A DNA stretch of 64,000 nucleotides, from the NCBI GenBank assembly GCA_902728285.1, contig CACVBU010000520.1, forward strand, positions 134,261 through 198,260. Reading direction: 5' to 3'. The translations under genes were made by a program, and so were the position numbers. The DNA is from Clytia hemisphaerica (taxonomy: Eukaryota; Cnidaria; Hydrozoa; Leptothecata; Clytiidae). The first letter of the stretch is position 1. Every line of letters begins with the position of its first letter. Below the pieces are notes generated by a model that made no database searches, was not told the DNA's origin, and saw nothing but the letters and a program-made list of their open reading frames with translations. Positions 57,005 to 64,000 of the stretch are shown piece after piece.

Positions 57005-57371
57005 TTTCAATATTCTTTATAACTATTTGGAAAATCTCTTATTTATTTTGCAATGAAAATGTACTAAAAATCAACTCTTTTAAGAACAAGGATCTTGAAA
57101 AAGGTCAAAATATTGAAGAATTTATGAACAACACTTAGCATGGAATGACTGAAATTTTTAACCAATTTAAGCACTAAAGTGGTAAAATAGAGGCCTTTAA
57201 AATACTTAAATATTGCCCTTTAAATTAGAACAGGATTGGAAAAATTTGAAGTCCAAAGTGCATAGTAAATAAGAACAGCCTGGCCTCAGTAAGGTTTATG
57301 ATGAAGAAGTGTAAAAAGTGTTGTGGTCTATCACAACAGCCAATTGTAGAAGAAATCACCAAACAACCAGT
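57005..57371 (-). promoter_or_regulatory. Putative 5' region of the hydantoinase gene
   Basis: Sequence just upstream of the start codon; AT-rich with no clear TATA box. The assignment rests on position only; a 5' UTR exon further right is possible. Confidence 0.3.
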
Positions 57372-57527
57372 ATTCATGATATGCACCACTGCAATGAATT
57401 CACGAAATTATGCAACTTTTCTGTTTTGTTCTACCCAATACGTCACTTTTTCTATTGTTTAAGTGACGTATTGGGTGGAATATTGTCAAAGTTTTCAGAA
57501 GACTCTCCAGTGGTGCATATCATGAAT
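57372..57527. mobile_element. Palindromic MITE upstream of the hydantoinase gene
   Basis: Outer arms ATTCATGATATGCACCACTG and CAGTGGTGCATATCATGAAT, inner hairpin CCAATACGTCACTT/AAGTGACGTATTGG (57430-57476), which contains CRE-like TGACGT sites. Confidence 0.7.
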
Positions 57528-58630
57528 TAAAACATAATCACAATACTTTAACATGATAAAATTTCTTTCTTCTATTCTAAAATCAAGCTCTTCTGAGTCA
57601 ATAATTGTTCAAACAAACTGATATTATATTATCCCTAGGAGCCTGAATAATTCATGTCTTTAAAAACACATTGCTTGTATACCTGATTTGCAGAAAACAC
57701 TTTTGAACAGTTTTTACAATTTCTAGAAGCACCGAAGGTCCTGTTGAAGCCCACTGTTAAAACATTTTTTCCCGATTTTCACACTCAATTTTTATCTGAT
57801 TGGTTCTGACAGGACAGTGCAAGAGCTTCGAAATCATCTTGAAAAATACCTTGAACACCAGAGGAAAGACTGAATGGTTCAGAAACTTGCTGGTGTTTCA
57901 GGTAATGCATTTTGGCTTGGATTTTGTGGAGAAAATTGAGATTGATTTATGGAAATCCCAAGAACACAAAAAATGCTGAAAACGCACCACCTCGAGAGGA
58001 GGTAAGGTGTTTTTGGAAAACTTTTTTGCCAAAAACACCAAAAAAAGCATGAAAGGTTCCGAAAAAGTGTTTCAGACAAAGTGTTTCAGGGATTTTGGGA
58101 CTTTTTGGACATGAAAGGTTCAGGCTCTAGCTTTTATCAGTGAAGATCTTATCCTGATTCTAAGATTTAGAGAAAACATCAGCTTTTTGCTGATTTTGGC
58201 CTTGATTGACAAAAACCCATACACGTTTTTTTTAATAAGGAACACGTTTATGAGGAACTTGAGGCTGAGAATAAGAAAACACATCAAGGAATGGAAAGTT
58301 AGACTTGAACTTGCACACAAGTATGGACGAAACAGCATTCAATAAACGTATTTTTCTGTACTGTAGTAAATTGTTATAATTATACAAAAGTTACATACTT
58401 AGCAAACCCAATCTCAGCAGCTTTTCCGAGATTTGTAAAATAGCTAAGTCGGCAAAAAAACAATTAAATAAATACTTACAAAATCAGATACTGTAGTTTA
58501 TCATTGTAACAGCCCCGTATTTGGATCATTATATCATGGGCGCAAAATAAGGCGGTTAACAGGTTAACTAAGTAGCGCCCTTGGCCATGATTGCCGTCTC
58601 ATATCTGTATTCACCCGCGCGAGAACGCAA
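57528..58630. other. Gene-poor flank with weak plus-strand exon-like frames
   Basis: No recognised gene. About 57810-57870 (VQELRNHLEKYLEHQRKD, coiled-coil-like) and 58250-58344 (MRNLRLRIRKHIKEWKVRLE to NSIQ-stop, followed by AATAAA at about 58341) could be 3' exons of an unrecognised plus-strand gene; unsupported otherwise. Confidence 0.2.
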
Positions 58631-58635
58631 GTTAA

Positions 58636-59157
58636 TCATTTTTTCTCACGCACTAAAGGGGAAAACGAAAGTGATCGATATTCTTTGAAGGAAGAACATC
58701 AGAAAAAAAACCCATCGACCAAAATGATATATTTTGTGGTTGGTTGAGAATTGATCCTATGAAGATGAAAAATTTTACCAATGCATTTTTTTTGGAACTC
58801 TAAAAAACTCTATTTTTGATCTTCCTTAAGCTAAAGAGGTTGTGGGATTTGGGTTAGCGAGGCAAAAATTGCTAAAAAGCTGGTAAAATTGTAATCCTCA
58901 AATATTGAAGTTCCAGCTGCACTGAAATTCTCTGGAAAAATAAGGAACTCAAGGCGAACTTAAGGTTCCTTATTAAAAAAAACCTGTAATCTTTTTTAGC
59001 TCACGGGAAGGACAAAAAGAATTGTCAATTTTTTTCTACTTCACAGGAGCCATTCTCAACCTCAAACGACATCTTTTTGTTGATGGGCTTTTTTAGTAAG
59101 TTTTACCTTCGGAGAATATCGATCACTTTTGTTTTCCCCTGAAGTCTGTTAGAGAAA
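58636..59157. mobile_element. TIR element with GTGATCGATATTCT ends
   Basis: GGGGAAAACGAAAGTGATCG at the left and CGATCACTTTTGTTTTCCCC at the right are inverted repeats of about 30 bp. Non-coding. Confidence 0.6.
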
Positions 59158-59398
59158 ATATATTAGGCTTGGGCTCCCTAGGCTGGCGGCCTGAACTCAT
59201 AGACTTGCTTTTGTTTTGTATAATTTAATATAAGGTAACATAATTTATGAAAAAATAATAAATTTTTTGTTTATATTTTCAGGTATATACCGTAGCATTG
59301 TGTAATGTCGACATACCTTGTCTTATTCCACCATAGCAACTATCTGGTCTGCAAAGTAGCTACGAGTAGTTAGAGTGATTTTTCAAAACAGCTTATTC

Positions 59399-60086
59399 CT
59401 CGGGCAACTTAATGCATGTCCCGGAATTGCATTAATTTTTCCGCCCCAGTTCCAGTCCCTAAACCATAACCAACTATACATTTTTGGAAGCGTATTTGGA
59501 TGTACAATACCGTATTCGGTGTAACTTAAATTCTTTCTCAGTATAATTAGAGATATCTTAAGAAAACCTGATTATGACGTCATAATTGATGACGTCATAA
59601 ATACAAAAAGTTGAATATCTCGAGGAATATAAATCAAAACTTAATGAAATTCGGACCAGTGATAAAGTACATTAAGATGTTTCAAAAAGTTTTAAAAGTA
59701 TTTCCTAAAATTAATGACGTCAGCAGAAATTGCAAGAATTCGAACTTTTGCGATAAAATGCTGACATCAGCAAATTTTCAAATTTTTTAAAATAAATTCT
59801 CCTCTTCTTGATGAGTTCTATCATTGGTCCAAATTTCATAAAATTTTGAATATTATTTCTTGAGATATTCAACTTTTTAAAATTATTACGTCATAAATAA
59901 TGACGTCATAATCACGTTTTCTTAAAAAAACTCAAATTCTTCTGAGAAAGAATGTGTAAGTTACATCGAATACGGTATTCTTCATCCAAATACGCTTCCA
60001 AAAATGTATAGTTTGTTATGGTTTAGGGACTGGAACTGGGGCGGAAAAATTAATGCATTTTTGGGACATGTATTAAGTTACCCGAG
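59399..60086. repeat. 688-bp long inverted repeat with TGACGTCA sites
   Basis: Arms of roughly 230 bp: CTCGGGCAACTTAATGCATG, CCCCAGTTCCAGTCCCTAAA, TATGACGTCATAATTGATGA and their complements at the right (ending TAAGTTACCCGAG). Palindromic CRE/ATF-type TGACGTCA motifs recur at 59575, 59591, 59715 and 59900. No coding frame. Confidence 0.8.
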
Positions 60087-60119
60087 TCAAGAGGTTTTAT
60101 CCATCTTAACAACCAGATA

Positions 60120-60335
60120 CCGTAAATTGGTCTAATATCAACGTCCCTTGTCTAATTCCAACACCCTTCTTTAGAGACAGGAATAATATGAAAGCTTGAA
60201 TCACTGATTGAAAAAGAATTATTTCTCTCTGACCCATTAAGCAAAGTAAAAACGTTTCAACCTTTCTATCAATTTCAGCTAATAAAAAGAGTGTTGAAAT
60301 TAGAGGAGGGATGTCGACATTAGACCAAGTTACGG
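60120..60335. mobile_element. TA-flanked MITE 1
   Basis: TIR CCGTAA(A/C)TTGGTCTAAT and complement, TA flanks at 60118-60119 and 60336-60337. Solo or half copies occur at 59292 and 62544. Confidence 0.8.
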
Positions 60336-60364
60336 TAGTTACTATGGCAGAATTAGACAAAGTA

Positions 60365-60575
60365 CCGTGAGATTGGGTAACTTGCATCAATGGAGGCTAA
60401 AATGCATAGCTCTCAAATGAATGATATAAACCTAAATCAAAATAAAAATGGTAGAGAAGAGCTGCGAGCGGAGCAGCAAAGTTAATTTGTTTTGAAGTTT
60501 TGCTGCTTTGATTGGTCAGTCATTTGATGGCTATGCAAGTTTCCCTCCACTGATGCAAGTTAACTGACTTCACGG
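60365..60575. mobile_element. TA-flanked MITE 2
   Basis: CCGTGAGATTGGGTAACTTG, CATCAATGGAGG at the left; CCTCCACTGATGCAAGTTAA, CTTCACGG at the right; TA on both sides. Confidence 0.75.
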
Positions 60576-60921
60576 TATGTCATCATTACACGAAGTTACG
60601 GTATGCCACCAAAACATTGACGTCATCATGTGTCATGTAAAGATTTTGCATGTAAACAATAGAACTGACAGACTTTAGTGAAAAAAAATAAATAGGAAGC
60701 TCTAAGAATCTTACAATGAGGACGCTGAGTCTCAACCTCACGTGAGGTGAGAATATAGTGATCACAGAAAAATAAGACGCAATCTAAAAATGGTAAATCA
60801 TATCTTTTTATAAGTGTTCATCAGTTCATTTTGCGAAATAAAGTGTAGGGGGGGGGGGGATTTGTAGAAATTAACTAGGAACAGGTTCAGCCATTTTCCC
60901 AGCTGAGATAATCCAGGCGTA

Positions 60922-62545
60922 GTTAATCGATATAATCAATAATCTTGAGTAATTGTTAAATAATTGATAAGTAATCAATGGATTAGATATCGATTAACCG
61001 ATAGAATCGATAGGTAATCGATACTCAAGATTTTTTCAAAGCTCGATTATTTATCGATCAATTTTGTCATTGATTGTTTATCGATTATACTTCGATTAAA
61101 TTAAGTATCAATTAAAAATTGATCGGCTATCGATCACAGCTTTTGATCGATTACATATCGATCAAAAATTGATTAATCATCGATCAAATAGTTAATCGAT
61201 CAACTATCGATTTGTGATTGATTATTTATCAGATTTTAGGGAGTGGTACTTTAATTGGATTAAATTTTGCCTTCGCGAGATTAAATTTCTTGAATTTTTG
61301 CCATTTTCGCAAAATTAAAAGCAACATTTTTCGCTGATCTTGATTGGGATGTACTTTTGAATTGAATCCAGCATAGGGCCTAGAAAAGCTACTACACTCA
61401 TTTTTTTATAAGCATAGTTTGCCTTTTTTGAGGAGCATTATTAATTCGAAAGCGGGCGTTTATTCAAAGTAATACGATCGGTATGAGATTTGGCGAATTC
61501 CAGAAATTTTCTTTACTTCATTAAATAGCTTATCTTGGCCCTTTTCACGCCGGACCTTATTAGCGTTATTTTTGGGCTTGTTGGTGGAATAAGGCCCAGC
61601 GTAAAAAGGGCTGGTAATGTCAGTTAGTCACACTAGCGTCCCGCCAAAATGCGTATCAAAGATTAATGATGCGAAAGCGCTATATCGTTTACTTGACTCT
61701 CAAGCGAAGAAATGAGCCGCAAAACTTCTAAGGGGATTCATGAAAAAATAACCCGGCGCTTTTTAATGAAATTAACATTTTCAAAAACTTTGAGAAATTG
61801 CCTAAAATTTGAGCCATAGATGAAAAAATTTGAGCCAAGCCAACCTTGAAAACTAATTTGAAGATCAACTTCCCAAGAAAAAGATCTACGGGGGAGGCGG
61901 AACCCACCTAGATCCGCGCACCACCGGATAGGCTATCTCCCGGAAATTTCGCCGGACCTCAAACAATGACCCATTTACATGTGCGGAATTGTTTTTACTT
62001 TAGCGTATAAACAAGGTCTTAAAAATCGAAGCGCTGTCTCGGGAATTGAATGACAAATTTTGGTTGGTTGATTTTGGCTGCTGCACGTTTTATTTTGTTT
62101 CCAACTTTCAATTTTTAATTAATATTGTCTTGCGAACTTGATTCAAGTAACTCTCATCCTTGTTGTTGAAATGTATCCTGTAGATGACTGATGTTGTTTT
62201 TTCTGAAAGCTTAATTTCCTAGTGTGACTAACTGAATGTAGTCAATAGTCGGTCACGATCGATATATAATCGATAATGATACGTGATCGAAGATAAGTAA
62301 ATAATTGATAAGTAATCAATGCATGAACGATATAAGTAATTGATGATTGTTAACAATCGATACATGATTGATAAGTAATCAATAGGTTGTATATAGTCGA
62401 TATGTGATTGATAAGTAATCGATAGCTAGGAAATAATCGATCGCTGATCAATACTCAAGATTTTTTGAAGGTCTGATTACCTATCGATTCTATCGGTTAA
62501 TCGATATCTAATCCATCAATTACTTATCGATTATTTATCGATTAC
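60922..62545. mobile_element. ATCGATTA-rich fold-back element
   Basis: Arms 60922-61220 and 62240-62545 are built of ATCGATTAAT/TAAT(C/T)GATA repeats, with the inverted match AATCGATACTCAAGATTTTT and CTATCGATTCTATCGGTTAA. The core (61240-62230) has no recognised frame. Confidence 0.65.
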
Positions 62546-63187
62546 CGTAAGTTGGTCTAATGTCGACATACGTCTTCTAATTTCGACACCCTTCTTTAGA
62601 GATAGGAACCGTAAACGGCCATAACTTGCAACGAAAAACAGCGTTTTTTGACTAAACGATGCTATATCTTTTAACCTAGAAAAGTTATAGCAATGAAACT
62701 TTCACAAAATAAGCTTCTACCTTATTCCTTTTTAGATTACCATACATTGATCCAAACAGAAACTTCAATCGAAAACGTCGTTAATCCAAAGATGACCAAA
62801 AAATTTTCTTCAAAGTCCACAACTTGCAACGGTGCTAATTTCATAACAACAACATACTGAACACGCGCCAACTCTATCACATGAAAAAAATTTGATTTCA
62901 ACAAATTTTAATAGCATAATTAAAAAATGGCACAACGATGGAGTGCGTTGTTGTAGACAAAAGACGGATCAATTTGTGAATTACGATTACTTCTCACACA
63001 TGCAAATTCATAATTGGTTTGGCTTTTTTATGACGATAAGGGAACATTTGCAAAAACATCGATAGAAAGACGGGGGGCATTACTAAGCGGAGAAGCTCAG
63101 TGTAACGAAGATCTGGGATTTCGTACCCTTCGACGAGTTGAATGATTTTTCTACACCCCCATCTCAATTAAAGCAAAATAAAGTCTA
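62546..63187. other. Non-coding flank
   Basis: Begins with a half copy of the CCGTAAGTTGGTCTAATGTC MITE; otherwise no gene, repeat or RNA recognised. Confidence 0.4.
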
Positions 63188-63413
63188 CTTTAATTGGATT
63201 AATTTTCGCGAATTTATATTTTCGCTTTTTTGCAAATGTTTGCCTTTCATTCACGAAAATAAAATCTTGCTAAATTGCGAGAGAAAACTGAGTTGCGAAA
63301 TTCAATACACGCAAAACTTTTGTTTTGCAATCGCCGATTAGTGAATATAAATTCAAAAAAACGAACCTTTTGCCTCGCAAAATTACAGCTTACGAAAATT
63401 AATCCAATTAAAG
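63188..63413. mobile_element. TA-flanked MITE 3
   Basis: TIR CTTTAATTGGATTAATTTTC and complement, TA at 63186-63187 and 63414-63415. A related fragment lies at 61248. The 67-codon frame across it is not a gene. Confidence 0.8.
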
Positions 63414-63415
63414 TA

Positions 63416-64000
63416 TGCTGAGATGAAAACGAAATAAAATATTGAATTAAAAGTTGGGATTACGACGGCAGGTTACGGTAACAAATCAAGGACCATCATC
63501 TGTACCTTATCAAAAAATTGGAAATAGCGTATAGATGGATTTCCATGAAAATTTTTGAGTGAAAAATGTTGCCGAATTCGCCAAATTTGTAAGGCAAGAA
63601 GTCTTCCCTTAACAAAATGGAAAGTTTTATAGAAATATAGTACTAAAGTCTGTCCAGATATAATTGGCAGTGGAAACAAGAATGCCTGTAACTTTTGATA
63701 GTCAAATATAGTTATGGAATTTTTTTTTGCTTGTTTTAGAGAATCAAAAGCGCTATATTTGAATGTATTTTTGGTTCAAAAATTCGCGATTTTTAGCGGT
63801 TAAATTTGCAATTATAAAATTTGAGCTTTTTTTCTACTTATGCTATAATGTTCATTTTTACACCAGTGGTAGTTCAACCTTAGGTTAAAAAGTTTGGTAA
63901 ATTTCAAGGCAAACAGAAAGGTTCTTCGGAAGATATGGGACCCGAAATACCCCTTGGTAGCACTTTTCTGTGAAATATCAAATCTCCAACTTATTACTAA
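63416..64000. other. Unassigned right edge
   Basis: AT-rich. The only frame of note is a 68-codon minus ORF (63473-63679) without recognisable similarity. Nothing supported. Confidence 0.35.

Overview
This is an AT-rich, intron- and transposon-rich eukaryotic nuclear window. Spliced genes with GT-AG introns, AATAAA signals, a peritrophin-A chitin-binding gene and a secreted protein family with long introns fit an invertebrate animal; I cannot name the species from sequence alone. No rRNA, convincing tRNA, CRISPR or operon structure was seen.

One minus-strand host gene occupies almost the whole window (57004 down to 6167). It has 14 exons that join in perfect phase to 1008 codons plus stop, and encodes a hydantoinase A/5-oxoprolinase-type ATPase fused to a DUF917 (S-methyl-thiohydantoin desulfurase-like) module. 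Exons 1-11 lie in 44892-57004 and exons 12-14 in 6167-8681. Intron 11 is about 36.2 kb and acts as a container.

Inside intron 11, on the opposite strand, sit three intact single-exon paralogues (14882-16036, 26931-28103, 33510-34694) for secreted proteins of 384, 390 and 394 residues, and a small spliced chitin-binding gene (38760-39995) with decayed duplicate exons. The three paralogues lie in a segmental triplication (copies A, B, C; a gene-less fragment D at 36.3-36.8 kb). Each has the same PIF/Harbinger-like MITE ending exactly 45 bp before its ATG, so the MITE predates the triplication. Copy B alone later gained a Helitron, a Mutator-like, a hAT-like and a PIF/Harbinger-like insertion; copies A, C or D preserve the empty sites.

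The rest is a dense mobile-element landscape: fold-back elements whose inverted arms are minisatellites (917-4020 with a second one nested at 2350-3511; 29072-29795), a recent LTR retrotransposon with seemingly identical LTRs (18092-20921) carrying a TA-flanked MITE in its 5' LTR, a ~480-bp satellite-like repeat family, LINE remnants, several TA-flanked MITEs, and long inverted repeats at 58.6-63.4 kb. Other observations are tandem duplication of 5' splice sites (three copies at exon 10, two at exon 1) and the clustering of TE ends just inside introns downstream of donor sites. The right flank (57.0-64.0 kb) has no confidently recognised gene. Empty-site comparisons inside the window give a relative order for many insertions.
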